This document shows positions 5,816 to 12,542 of a stretch of 12,542 nucleotides of DNA, piece after piece; position 1 is the stretch's first letter; each line of letters starts with the position of its first letter. The notes beneath the pieces are model-generated. The model worked only from the letters and a program-made list of their open reading frames with translations, searched no databases and had not been told where the DNA came from. Position numbers and translations under genes: made by a program. Origin of the DNA: Pseudomonadota bacterium. Its GTDB lineage: Bacteria; Pseudomonadota; Alphaproteobacteria; Rhizobiales; Rhizobiaceae. The stretch is taken from assembly GCA_023399635.1 (NCBI GenBank), contig JAEWOP010000009.1:1-12542 (forward strand), written 5' to 3'.

Positions 5816-8106
5816 CGACCTGCTGTGCACCCGGCACCGAAGGCGCTCTCGAACTAGACCGCCTTGCGCATGCCTTGCCGTCATCGGAAGAGCTGCTGCT
5901 CTCCAGCCGGATTGTGGAGCCGGGTTTGCGGCAGACTGATCTGAGCGTCCCCGGCATTCATTGCGGCACCTGTATAACCACCATCGAGAAGGCGCTGAAG
6001 GCGTTGCCGGAGGTTGTGCGGGCGCGGGTCAATCTCTCCACGAGGCGCGTGTCCGTGATCTGGAAAGAAAGTCAGGACGACGTCCGGACCGACCCCATTC
6101 GGCTGGTGCGCACGATCGTCGAGGCCACGGGCTATGACGCGCACCTTTTCGCCGACGGCGCAGAGGCCGACGACAAGCTGCAGCGCGAGTTGATCCGTGC
6201 TGTTGCCGTTTCGGGCTTCGCCGCCACCAATATCATGCTCTTGTCCGTGTCCGTCTGGTCGGGTGCTGAAGCGTCAACCCGCGATCTGTTTCACTGGATC
6301 TCGGCCATGATCGCTGCACCGGCGCTCGTTTATGCCGGTCGTTTCTTCTATCAGTCCGCATGGACCGCTATTCGCCATGGTCGCACAAACATGGACGTCC
6401 CGATCGCGCTTGCGATCACGCTGTCCTACGCCGTCTCTCTTTGGGAGACCATGCATCACGGGCAGCACGCATGGTTTGATGCGACTGTTTCCCTGCTCTT
6501 CTTCCTGCTGATCGGTCGCACGTTGGACCACATCATGCGCGACCGCGCGCGGTCTGCCATCAGCGGACTTGCGCGGCTGTCGCCACGGGGTGCCATGGTT
6601 CTGACGGCGACCGGAGGACGTGAATATCGGCCGGTGGAGGAGATCCGGCCGGGAGATCGGCTGATGGTCGCCGCTGGTGAGCGGATTCCGGTGGACGCGA
6701 TCGTGGAGAGCGGCAGAAGTGATGTCGATCTCTCAATCGTCAATGGCGAAAGCGCACCAGCTGGTGTGAGCGTGGGAGACACGGTTCAAGGAGGTACGCT
6801 CAACCTCACGGGTCCAATGACGGTCCTTGCGAAGGCTGCCGCGAAAGACTCCTTTCTGGCGGAAGTGATAGCGCTCATGGAAGCGGCAGAAGGGGGCAGA
6901 GCACGCTATCGCCGGATTGCCGATCGTGCTGCACAGCTTTACTCGCCGGCCGTTCATCTTCTGGCACTCATCGCCTTCTTCAGCTGGGGCATCCTGGGCG
7001 GCGACTGGAAGCACGCGATGCTGGTCGCCATTGCGGTCCTGATCATCACGTGTCCGTGCGCCCTAGGACTTGCGGTTCCGGTGGTTCAGGTCGTTGCCGC
7101 AGGACGCCTGTTCCGAGACGGCATCATGGTCAAGGATGGCTCAGCCATGGAACGACTTGCGGAGGTCGACGCGGCCGTGTTCGACAAGACAGGCACACTG
7201 ACGCTTGGCAGGCCCCGTCTGATAAACGCTCGGGAGCTTGAGCCATCCCACCTTGCGCTTGCTGCGGGGCTGGCCATGCATTCCCGCCACCCGCTTTCGC
7301 AGGCGATCTACCGGAATGCTCCCGGTGCTTCTCGTTTCGAAGATGTCCAGGAACTGCCAGGTCAGGGGCTGATGGCGTGTACGAAGGAAGGCTGCTACCG
7401 GTTGGGTAGCCGCCGCTTCGCCTGTGGCACAAGCGCTGATGATGGTGCAGCGCCCGAAGTTGTGTTGTCGCTGGACTTCACGGAGCTTGCGGTCTTCCAG
7501 TTCGAAGATGCTTTGCGACCCAATGCCACCGAAGCGCTGGACACGCTCCACCGCGCTGGCATCCGAACAGGTATTCTGTCCGGCGACCGGACGTCGGTGG
7601 TCGAATCTCTCGCTCAAAAACTGCACGTGCCTTTTTGGCAGGCGGAGCTCGCACCGAAAGGCAAGGTCGACGTGGTCGCTGAATTGAGCCGGCAGGGCGC
7701 CAAGGTTCTCATGGTGGGAGACGGTATCAATGACGCTCCGGCACTTGCTGCCGCCCATGTGTCTATTGCTCCGGCAACGGCTGCCGATGTGGGGCGCCAG
7801 GCGGCAGATTTCGTTTTCATGCATGACAGCCTCAACGCTGTACCCGTTGCCATCGACATCTCACGTCAGGCGGGGCGCCTGATCCGTCAGAATTTCGCGC
7901 TCGCGATCGGGTATAATGTGATTGCAGTTCCCATTGCGCTCGCAGGCCTCGCGACGCCCCTGATCGCCGCGGTTGCGATGTCGACGTCGTCCATCATCGT
8001 TGTTGCCAATGCCCTGAGGCTGAACCGGATGGCACGGCCGGAGCGGTTGGAAACGTTTCAGCCGACCAGAAACCAGATCACTGCAGGGGAGGCGCAGCTG
8101 GCATGA
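5812..8106 (+). CDS. fixI: Copper-translocating P1B-type ATPase FixI/CcoI
   Basis: This 764-residue heavy-metal P-type ATPase moves copper out of the cytoplasm for insertion into the cbb3 active site. The N-terminus has MTTCC and one heavy-metal-associated domain with GIHCGTC (48-54). The transmembrane metal site is CPC (414-416). The phosphorylation site is DKTGT with Asp458, nucleotide-binding SRHPLS follows (His493), and the hinge is GDGINDAPAL (637-646). The actuator loop reads NGES (311-314), where (T/S)GE is usual. The ATG at 5812 sits in an ATGA overlap with the fixH stop and has AGGGAG seven bases upstream. The frame is open 28 codons further upstream, but that part overlaps fixH and is not used. 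It is co-transcribed with fixG, fixH and fixS. Confidence 0.97.
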   Translation: MTTCCAPGTEGALELDRLAHALPSSEELLLSSRIVEPGLRQTDLSVPGIHCGTCITTIEKALKALPEVVRARVNLSTRRVSVIWKESQDDVRTDPIRLVRTIVEATGYDAHLFADGAEADDKLQRELIRAVAVSGFAATNIMLLSVSVWSGAEASTRDLFHWISAMIAAPALVYAGRFFYQSAWTAIRHGRTNMDVPIALAITLSYAVSLWETMHHGQHAWFDATVSLLFFLLIGRTLDHIMRDRARSAISGLARLSPRGAMVLTATGGREYRPVEEIRPGDRLMVAAGERIPVDAIVESGRSDVDLSIVNGESAPAGVSVGDTVQGGTLNLTGPMTVLAKAAAKDSFLAEVIALMEAAEGGRARYRRIADRAAQLYSPAVHLLALIAFFSWGILGGDWKHAMLVAIAVLIITCPCALGLAVPVVQVVAAGRLFRDGIMVKDGSAMERLAEVDAAVFDKTGTLTLGRPRLINARELEPSHLALAAGLAMHSRHPLSQAIYRNAPGASRFEDVQELPGQGLMACTKEGCYRLGSRRFACGTSADDGAAPEVVLSLDFTELAVFQFEDALRPNATEALDTLHRAGIRTGILSGDRTSVVESLAQKLHVPFWQAELAPKGKVDVVAELSRQGAKVLMVGDGINDAPALAAAHVSIAPATAADVGRQAADFVFMHDSLNAVPVAIDISRQAGRLIRQNFALAIGYNVIAVPIALAGLATPLIAAVAMSTSSIIVVANALRLNRMARPERLETFQPTRNQITAGEAQLA

Positions 8107-8258
8107 ACATGCTCGTCTACCTCATTCCTATCGCTCTGTTCTTGGGCGCATTGGGCCTGCTCGCATTCCTCTGGTCGCTGAAAAGCGGTCAATATGAGGA
8201 TCTGGATGGGGCAGCCTGGCGTGCTATCGAAGACGACGATGATCATCCCGCTGTCTGA
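8103..8258 (+). CDS. fixS: cbb3 oxidase maturation protein FixS/CcoS
   Basis: This 51-residue single-helix membrane protein starts MNMLVYLIPIALFLGALGLL. A hydrophobic helix spans about 4-25, followed by the FixS-typical pattern FLWSLKSGQYEDLDGAAWR (22-40) and an acidic tail, EDDDDHPAV. CcoS is required to obtain an active cbb3 oxidase with its cofactors. The ATG overlaps the fixI stop as ATGA, and AGGGGAGG (8085-8092) lies ten bases upstream, inside fixI. The small size does not weaken the call, because position and motif both fit the family. Confidence 0.95.
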   Translation: MNMLVYLIPIALFLGALGLLAFLWSLKSGQYEDLDGAAWRAIEDDDDHPAV

Positions 8259-8290
8259 CAAGCGGATATCATTTGGCTGTTTCTGCCTTG

Positions 8291-8336
8291 CCGTTTGATA
8301 ATCCCGGTGCCAAAACAGCGGCCGGAATTCAAACGG
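8291..8336 (+). promoter_or_regulatory. Leader hairpin overlapping the gnd ribosome-binding site
   Basis: CCGTTTGA (8291-8298) is the exact reverse complement of TCAAACGG (8329-8336). Inside, CCGG at 8304-8307 can pair with CCGG at 8322-8325. The 3' arm includes the first bases of CGGAG (8334-8338), the presumed gnd ribosome-binding site, eight bases before the GTG start. The 88-base gap between fixS and gnd holds no other clear signal and no T-tract terminator, so fixGHIS transcripts may read into gnd. A regulatory role for the hairpin is inference. Confidence 0.35.
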
Positions 8337-8346
8337 AGATATATCG

Positions 8347-9780
8347 GTGGAACAGGCAGAAATCGGCCTCATCGGGCTCGGCGTCATGGGCTCGAACCTT
8401 GCTCTCAACATCGCCGAAAAAGGCAACCGCATCGCGGTCTTCAACCGCACGCCGGAGGCAACGCAGAAGTTCTTCGCCGAGGCAGGCGATCTGCAGGGTC
8501 AACTCATTCCCTGCGAGACGCTTGAGGAATTCGTAGCCGCCATTCGTCCGCCGCGGCCGATCATCATCATGATCAAGGCAGGCGATCCGGTTGACCAGCA
8601 GATGGAGGCGCTGAAGCCTTACCTGTCAGCCGGAGACATCATGATCGATGCCGGCAACGCCAATTTCCGCGATACGATGCGGCGGTTCGACAATCTGAAG
8701 GACAGCGGGCTCACCTTTATCGGCATGGGTGTTTCCGGCGGTGAGGAAGGGGCCCGCCACGGCCCGTCGATCATGGTCGGGGGCACGGAAGAGAGCTGGA
8801 AACGCGTCGACAAGGTGCTGACCTCCATCTCCGCGAAGTTCAACGGCGAACCATGTGTCGCCTGGCTTGGCGAAAACGGTGCTGGCCACTTCGTCAAGAC
8901 GATCCACAACGGTATCGAATACGCCGACATGCAGATGATCGCCGAGATCTACGGCATTTTGCGTGATGGACTGGGCATGACTGCAACCGAGATCGGTGAG
9001 GTCTTCTCCCGGTGGAACACAGGGCGCCTGAATTCCTATCTCACCGAGATTTCGGCCACTGTTCTGAGGGCGAAGGATCTGGTCACTGGCAAACCGATGG
9101 TGGACATGATTGTGGACCGCGCCGGCCAGAAGGGGACCGGCAAGTGGTCGGTGATCGAGGCTCAGAACATGGGTGTTGCCGCCACCGCCATCGAGGCGGC
9201 CGTGGCCGGACGCATCCTGTCGTCGCAAAAGAGCGAACGTGAAGCCGCCGAGACTATCTTTGGCCTCCCGCCGGTCGCCGCAGCACCCGCTGATCGCGCC
9301 GCCTTCATCGACGACCTGGAAAACGCGCTGCTTGCCGCAAAGATTGGCGCCTATGCGCAGGGGTTCGCAGTGATGTCGGCGGCGTCGGATGAATATGGCT
9401 GGAAGCTTCCGATGCCGACCATCGCCAGGATCTGGCGCGCCGGCTGCATTATCCGGTCGCAATTCCTCGACGAAATCACGACTGCCTTCACCAAGGATCC
9501 GGATGTTGCGAACCTGATCGTGACGCCGGCATTCTCGCAGATGGTCAAGGACACGGACGGGGCTCTTCGGCGGGTCGTGTCGTATGCTGCGCTGTCCGGC
9601 CTGCCGGTTCCCGCGCTTTCGTCGGCGCTGTCGTATTTCGATTCCTACCGCCGTGGGCGCGGTACGGCGAACCTGATTCAGGCTCAACGCGACTTCTTCG
9701 GCGCACATGGGTTTGATCGCATCGATGGTGTCGACAAGCACCACGGCCCTTGGGGCAGTGGCTTGAACGATTTCATCTGA
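8347..9780 (+). CDS. gnd: 6-phosphogluconate dehydrogenase, decarboxylating (NADP-dependent)
   Basis: This 477-residue cytoplasmic enzyme of the oxidative pentose phosphate pathway converts 6-phosphogluconate to ribulose 5-phosphate, CO2 and NADPH. The N-terminal Rossmann domain has IGLIGLGVMGSNLALNIAEK (6-25) and FNRT (32-35), which suits NADP. Substrate and catalytic motifs are GMGVSGGEEGARHGPS (126-141) and HFVKTIHNGIEYADMQMIAE (181-200), with catalytic Lys184 and Glu191. The C-terminal tail has QRDFFGAHGFDR followed by HHGPWG. Length is typical. The start is GTG, with CGGAG eight bases before it; the protein from this start begins exactly as the family does. A GTG start and a hairpin over the ribosome-binding site hint at moderate translation. 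The gene ends before a terminator-like hairpin shared with the convergent regulator gene. Confidence 0.96.
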   Translation: MEQAEIGLIGLGVMGSNLALNIAEKGNRIAVFNRTPEATQKFFAEAGDLQGQLIPCETLEEFVAAIRPPRPIIIMIKAGDPVDQQMEALKPYLSAGDIMIDAGNANFRDTMRRFDNLKDSGLTFIGMGVSGGEEGARHGPSIMVGGTEESWKRVDKVLTSISAKFNGEPCVAWLGENGAGHFVKTIHNGIEYADMQMIAEIYGILRDGLGMTATEIGEVFSRWNTGRLNSYLTEISATVLRAKDLVTGKPMVDMIVDRAGQKGTGKWSVIEAQNMGVAATAIEAAVAGRILSSQKSEREAAETIFGLPPVAAAPADRAAFIDDLENALLAAKIGAYAQGFAVMSAASDEYGWKLPMPTIARIWRAGCIIRSQFLDEITTAFTKDPDVANLIVTPAFSQMVKDTDGALRRVVSYAALSGLPVPALSSALSYFDSYRRGRGTANLIQAQRDFFGAHGFDRIDGVDKHHGPWGSGLNDFI

Positions 9781-9797
9781 CAGGCAGACAAGCGAAT

Positions 9798-9824
9798 GAA
9801 AGTCCGCCCTTGAGGCGGGTTTTT
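9798..9824. terminator. Intrinsic terminator of gnd, probably shared with the convergent LacI-type gene
   Basis: CCGCC (9804-9808) pairs with GGCGG (9814-9818) around a five-base loop, with possible G-T and A-T extension outward. Five T residues follow on the + strand (9820-9824), 39 bases after the gnd stop. Flanking ATGAAA and TTTCAT extend the symmetry, and the minus strand shows a hairpin followed by CTTTCATT, so weaker function for the convergent gene is possible. Confidence 0.75.
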
Positions 9825-9855
9825 CATGTACTGGTAGAGACGAACGATGCGAGAA

Positions 9856-10908
9856 CTAGGATTTCGGTCCCATGGCGGACCACGCGGGCTTGCTGATGCT
9901 TTGCAGCAATTCGGGCGCAATGCCGTCGATGCGGGCGATCAAGGCTTTGGCGAGTTCGCGACCGGCGTGACGCACATCCTCGTTCACCGTATAGATCTCT
10001 GGTCGGATCCAGTTCAGGAAGTCGGCTGACTGTTTCGAAACCAGATCGACATCCCGCCCGAGCGCCTTGCCTGCGGCTTCGATGCCCGCGACCATGGCGA
10101 TCGTGGAACTGCCGCTGAGCGAGATGATCCCGTCTGGCGCGTTCCTGGAACTCATCATCGCTTCGACATAGGCTCGCAGGTCCTCAAGCGAACTTTCCGT
10201 CGTGATGCGTCCCATTGGTACTTCCGTCACGCCAAAGTCGTGGAGGCCGCGCTCGAAGCCGTTGCGGCTATGTAGATAGAAGGACAGCGTGCTGGGCGGA
10301 GGTAGGAGCGCGATGCGCTTGCGGCCGTTTCTCGCCAGCCTTTCGACTGCCTGATGTGCAAAGGCGTCGTTGTCATAGTCGTGGAACGGGTGGACGATGC
10401 CCATGTCGCTGCGACCATGCGTAGCAAACGGCATGTTCCGCTCGCTCATCAGGCGGATGCGTGGGTCGTCCGGGAGAATGCGCGATATGATCACCCCGTC
10501 CGCCGAGCCCGTATCGAGGATGTAGCGGACTGGCACCATCGGGTCCTTCTGGTGCGAATGCGGCGTCAGGACGAGGTGGTATTGGGTGCCGGCCAGGACT
10601 TCCGTGATGCCGAAGACCATCTGGCTGGTGAAGCCCATCAGTTCCTCCTCGATGCTCAGCACCAAGGCGATCACATTGGTCTTGCCGGTCCTCAGGCGAA
10701 CACCGGCGCGGTTCGGCTGATAGCCCAGCTGATTTGCGACAAGGCGCACACGTTCCTTCGTATCGGCCCCGATGTCCGGCGCATCCTTCAGCGCACGCGA
10801 GACCGTGGTGATACCAAGGCCGGTCATGTAGGCGATCGTTTTTAAGGTCGGACGCTCCTGCCCAGCCGAAACCGCCTTGCTCGTACCCTTGTTGATGTGC
10901 TCGTCCAT
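9856..10908 (-). CDS. LacI-family transcriptional regulator, probable repressor of the adjacent sugar ABC importer
   Basis: The 350-residue protein has a LacI-type helix-turn-helix: PTLKTIAYMTGLGITTVSRA (20-39), then DAPDIGADTKERVR and LGYQPN. A hinge with RLRTGKT (71-77) carries the leucine expected to intercalate at a central CpG. A periplasmic-binding-protein-like sensor domain covers about 78-340, including GSADGVIISR (134-143) and RKRIALLPP (197-205). It is divergent from the sugar-binding-protein gene across 391 bases that contain two LacI-like palindromes, so local control is likely; the effector is unknown. The start is uncertain. The ATG at 10908 has AGGGA immediately adjacent, which is close for a ribosome-binding site. 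A TTG at 10941 would add 11 residues. A strong GGAGGAGG (10973-10966) has no usual start codon at normal spacing. Confidence 0.88.
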   Translation of the reverse strand: MDEHINKGTSKAVSAGQERPTLKTIAYMTGLGITTVSRALKDAPDIGADTKERVRLVANQLGYQPNRAGVRLRTGKTNVIALVLSIEEELMGFTSQMVFGITEVLAGTQYHLVLTPHSHQKDPMVPVRYILDTGSADGVIISRILPDDPRIRLMSERNMPFATHGRSDMGIVHPFHDYDNDAFAHQAVERLARNGRKRIALLPPPSTLSFYLHSRNGFERGLHDFGVTEVPMGRITTESSLEDLRAYVEAMMSSRNAPDGIISLSGSSTIAMVAGIEAAGKALGRDVDLVSKQSADFLNWIRPEIYTVNEDVRHAGRELAKALIARIDGIAPELLQSISKPAWSAMGPKS

Positions 10909-10996
10909 TCCCTGCCACTCGCTCTTGCCCGAGATACACAATTCTCTGAGCTGAAGCGAATGCCTCCTCCAAAACCGGCATGCTTACGCGCCAAAC

Positions 10997-11008
10997 TGAA
11001 ACGATACA
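10997..11008. promoter_or_regulatory. LacI-type operator candidate O1
   Basis: TGAAACGATACA matches the symmetric LacI-family palindrome TGAAACGTTTCA at ten of twelve positions and keeps the central CpG. It lies about 90 bases upstream of the regulator's ATG and may serve autoregulation. The flanking ACTGAAACG (10995-11003) recurs inverted and exact at 11277-11285 (CGTTTCAGT) in the second site. Binding is inferred from this match and the gene context. Confidence 0.5.
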
Positions 11009-11237
11009 GGCAACTTGTCGAGAAAAAATATCAACAGCCGTGTCTGCATGCCTTGCTGTGGTTGCAGGACGCAGGTGCAGCAATGAGTTGTGCGGGCGCG
11101 AGCGGATTCCTATCAGAAGGACAGCCAATCAAGACTTTTCAATCATTTGTCTCATGTGGTTGTTCATTCCTCCTCTACTGTTGGCTACATCTTGAGGTTG
11201 TTTTTGTGGGTGTTATTCATATTTTATCGTTGCCCTG

Positions 11238-11266
11238 TTGCGTGTCCGCCAAGTTTCGCTTAGCTT
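11238..11266 (+). promoter_or_regulatory. Candidate sigma-70 promoter of the sugar ABC importer
   Basis: TTGCGT (11238-11243), a 17-base spacer and TAGCTT (11261-11266) form a moderate -35/-10 pair. Transcription would start near 11273, within the second operator-like palindrome, the classic position for a blocking repressor. An alternative pair is TTGTTT (11198-11203) with TATTTT (11220-11225). Neither is a close consensus match. Confidence 0.35.
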
Positions 11267-11271
11267 TTTAC

Positions 11272-11283
11272 GGCAACGTTTCA
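11272..11283. promoter_or_regulatory. LacI-type operator candidate O2
   Basis: GGCAACGTTTCA matches TGAAACGTTTCA at ten of twelve positions, with a perfect right arm and the central CpG. It ends 16 bases before the ATG of the sugar-binding-protein gene, directly before AGGGAGGAG, and overlaps the start of transcription predicted from the nearby promoter candidate. A weaker partial site with CGTTGCC (11228-11234) lies about 45 bases upstream. Confidence 0.55.
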
Positions 11284-11299
11284 GTGAGGGAGGAGACTC

Positions 11300-12535
11300 A
11301 TGATTTTTCGCGCTCTGACTGCCGCTTTGGCAGCAACAATCGCGCTGCCTGTGGCTGTTGCCCAGGCGACGGATCTCGAAGTGACGCATTGGTGGACTTC
11401 GGGCGGCGAGGCTGCCGCGGTCAGTGAATTCGCCAAGGCTTTCGACGCTACAGGCAACAAATGGGTAGACGGCGCGATTGCGGGTGGCGGCAGCACTGCC
11501 CGTCCGATCATGATCAGCCGCATCACCGGTGGCGACCCGATGGGCGCCACGCAGTTCAATCACGGTCGTCAGGCGCAGGAGTTGGTTGAGGCCGGCCTGA
11601 TGCGCGACCTGACTGACGTTGCGGAAAAGGGCAACTGGAAGGACGTCATCAAACCTGCCAGCCTGCTCGAAAGCTGCACCATTGACGGGAAGATCTATTG
11701 CGTCCCGATCAACATCCACTCCTGGCAGTGGCTCTGGCTCAATAACGCGGCCTTCGAAAAGGCTGGCGTGCCTGTGCCGAAGGACTGGAACGAGTTCGTC
11801 GCCGCAGGTCCAAAGCTGAAGGAAGCGGGTATCCATCCGCTGGCGCTTGGTGGTCAGGCCTGGCAGGCGAACGGCCTTTTCGATACCCTGCTCCTGGCGC
11901 TCGGCGGCAAGGAGTTGCACGAGAAGGTGTATGTCGAGAAGGACGCGGAGGCTGCGGCTGGTCCCGAGGTCGCCAAGATCTTCGAGGCCGCGGCACAGGC
12001 TCGCGAACTTTCCATCGGCACCAATGTCCAGGACTGGAACCAGGCGACCAACATGGTGATCACCGGCAAGGCTGCAGGCCAGGTCATGGGTGACTGGGCG
12101 CAGGGCGAGTTCCAGATCGCCGGGATGAAAGCCGGCGAGGACTATAGCTGCCTTCCCGGTCTTGGCGTCAGCCAGTACATCACGACCGGCGGCGATGCCT
12201 TCTACTTTCCTGTCTTGAACAATGAGGAGGGGGCCAAGGCTCAGGACGCTCTGGCTGAAGTGCTGGTTGCGCCAGAAACCCAGGTTGCCTTCAACCTGAA
12301 GAAGGGCTCGCTTCCAGTCCGCGGCGACGTAGATCTCGCGACTGCCAACGACTGCATGAAGAAGGGGCTGGAAATCGTTGCCCAGGGCAACGCGCTCACC
12401 AGCACGGACCAGCTGCTTTCGCCAGACTCGCAGAGCCAGAAGCAGGACCTGATGACGGAGTTCTTCTCCAGCACCTCGATGACTCCCGAAGCTGCCCAGG
12501 AGCGCTTCGTGGAAATCATGTCCTCGGCTGACTAA
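11300..12535 (+). CDS. Sugar ABC transporter periplasmic binding protein, glucose/mannose (GtsA-like) type
   Basis: This 411-residue extracytoplasmic solute-binding protein of family 1 (UgpB-like) delivers sugar to an ABC importer. A Sec signal peptide, MIFRALTAALAATIALPVAV, ends at AQA with cleavage expected after residue 23. The mature protein starts TDLEVTHWWTSGGE, and the WW near the N-terminus is typical of glucose/mannose binders of the Thermus and Pseudomonas GtsA type. Other shared motifs are VPINIHSW (135-142), LALGG..W (181-188), VMGDWA (262-267) and FNLKKGSLPVR (331-341). Cys126/Cys134 may form a disulfide. AGGGAGGAG four bases before the ATG fixes the start. Permease and ATPase genes would be expected just beyond the window end. 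Glucose as ligand is inferred; other hexoses are possible. Confidence 0.92.
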   Translation: MIFRALTAALAATIALPVAVAQATDLEVTHWWTSGGEAAAVSEFAKAFDATGNKWVDGAIAGGGSTARPIMISRITGGDPMGATQFNHGRQAQELVEAGLMRDLTDVAEKGNWKDVIKPASLLESCTIDGKIYCVPINIHSWQWLWLNNAAFEKAGVPVPKDWNEFVAAGPKLKEAGIHPLALGGQAWQANGLFDTLLLALGGKELHEKVYVEKDAEAAAGPEVAKIFEAAAQARELSIGTNVQDWNQATNMVITGKAAGQVMGDWAQGEFQIAGMKAGEDYSCLPGLGVSQYITTGGDAFYFPVLNNEEGAKAQDALAEVLVAPETQVAFNLKKGSLPVRGDVDLATANDCMKKGLEIVAQGNALTSTDQLLSPDSQSQKQDLMTEFFSSTSMTPEAAQERFVEIMSSAD

Positions 12536-12542
12536 TCCCAAG

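Larger units (their letters stand above)
10909..11299. other. Divergent regulatory region between the LacI-type gene and the sugar-binding-protein gene
   Basis: This 391-base gap is more AT-rich than the genes around it, especially at 11130-11270. It contains two LacI-like operators, a candidate promoter close to the sugar-binding-protein gene, an unused-looking GGAGGAGG on the minus strand (10973-10966), and the ribosome-binding site AGGGAGGAG (11287-11295). Frames that cross it on either strand show no recognisable protein and no supporting start signals. Between about 11010 and 11190 nothing specific is seen. Confidence 0.7.

Noticed and set aside
8626..9744. A 372-codon minus-strand open frame inside gnd
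   Set aside because: It is antisense to a complete 6-phosphogluconate dehydrogenase and explained by codon bias.
11123..11186. Inverted repeat AGCCAA/TTGGCT in the intergenic region
   Set aside because: Six-base arms 52 bases apart are expected by chance in a stretch of this length.
10897..11427. A 176-codon + strand frame crossing the divergent intergenic region
   Set aside because: It has no ribosome-binding site or recognisable domain, and it overlaps both flanking genes in other frames and the operator sites.
11213..12541. A 442-codon open frame on the minus strand covering the whole sugar-binding-protein gene
   Set aside because: The + strand frame has a signal peptide, family motifs and a strong ribosome-binding site. 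The antisense frame shows no recognisable domain and is the usual product of GC-rich third codon positions.
1..12542. Mobile elements, CRISPR arrays, tRNA or rRNA genes, prophage or defence genes
   Set aside because: No terminal inverted repeats with transposase, no regularly spaced repeats, no tRNA-like cloverleaf and no such protein families were seen on either strand.

Overview
The window is chromosome-like DNA from an alphaproteobacterium, most probably a member of the Rhizobiaceae (Rhizobium/Agrobacterium/Ensifer group). This rests on the fixNOQP-type and fixGHIS clusters, a FixK-type box, the rhizobial form of 6-phosphogluconate dehydrogenase, and high-GC codon use with dense shadow reading frames. 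The placement comes from recalled protein similarity, not from a search.

Positions 1-1552 (+) hold the end of a microaerobic cbb3 cytochrome oxidase operon: fixO (5' end outside the window), fixQ and fixP, closed by a strong intrinsic terminator. Positions 1660-3622 (-) interrupt the usual fixNOQP-fixGHIS neighbourhood. They carry an AGCS-family amino-acid:cation symporter and a small SRPBCC-like protein of unknown role, plus a possible decayed small reading frame. Positions 3623-3749 form a divergent promoter region with one FixK/FNR-type box midway between the small gene and fixG. Positions 3750-8258 (+) are fixG-fixH-fixI-fixS, tightly coupled by stop/start overlaps. FixG, FixI and FixS, with the membrane protein FixH, assemble the oxidase and supply its copper, so this operon matures the product of the first.

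Positions 8347-9780 (+) encode NADP-dependent 6-phosphogluconate dehydrogenase (gnd, GTG start), which ends at a shared terminator-like hairpin. Positions 9856-10908 (-) encode a LacI-family regulator. A 391-bp divergent intergenic region with two LacI-type operator-like palindromes separates it from a glucose/mannose-type periplasmic sugar-binding protein (11300-12535, +), the probable first gene of an ABC importer whose other genes lie beyond the window. A likely reading is that the regulator controls sugar uptake, while gnd serves pentose-phosphate metabolism of the imported sugar.

No undescribed system (phage, CRISPR, toxin or defence module) is visible. The most interesting features are regulatory and organisational: the split fix cluster with a shared FixK box, the paired LacI-like operators, a hairpin that overlaps the gnd ribosome-binding site, and the relic-like short frame after the symporter gene.
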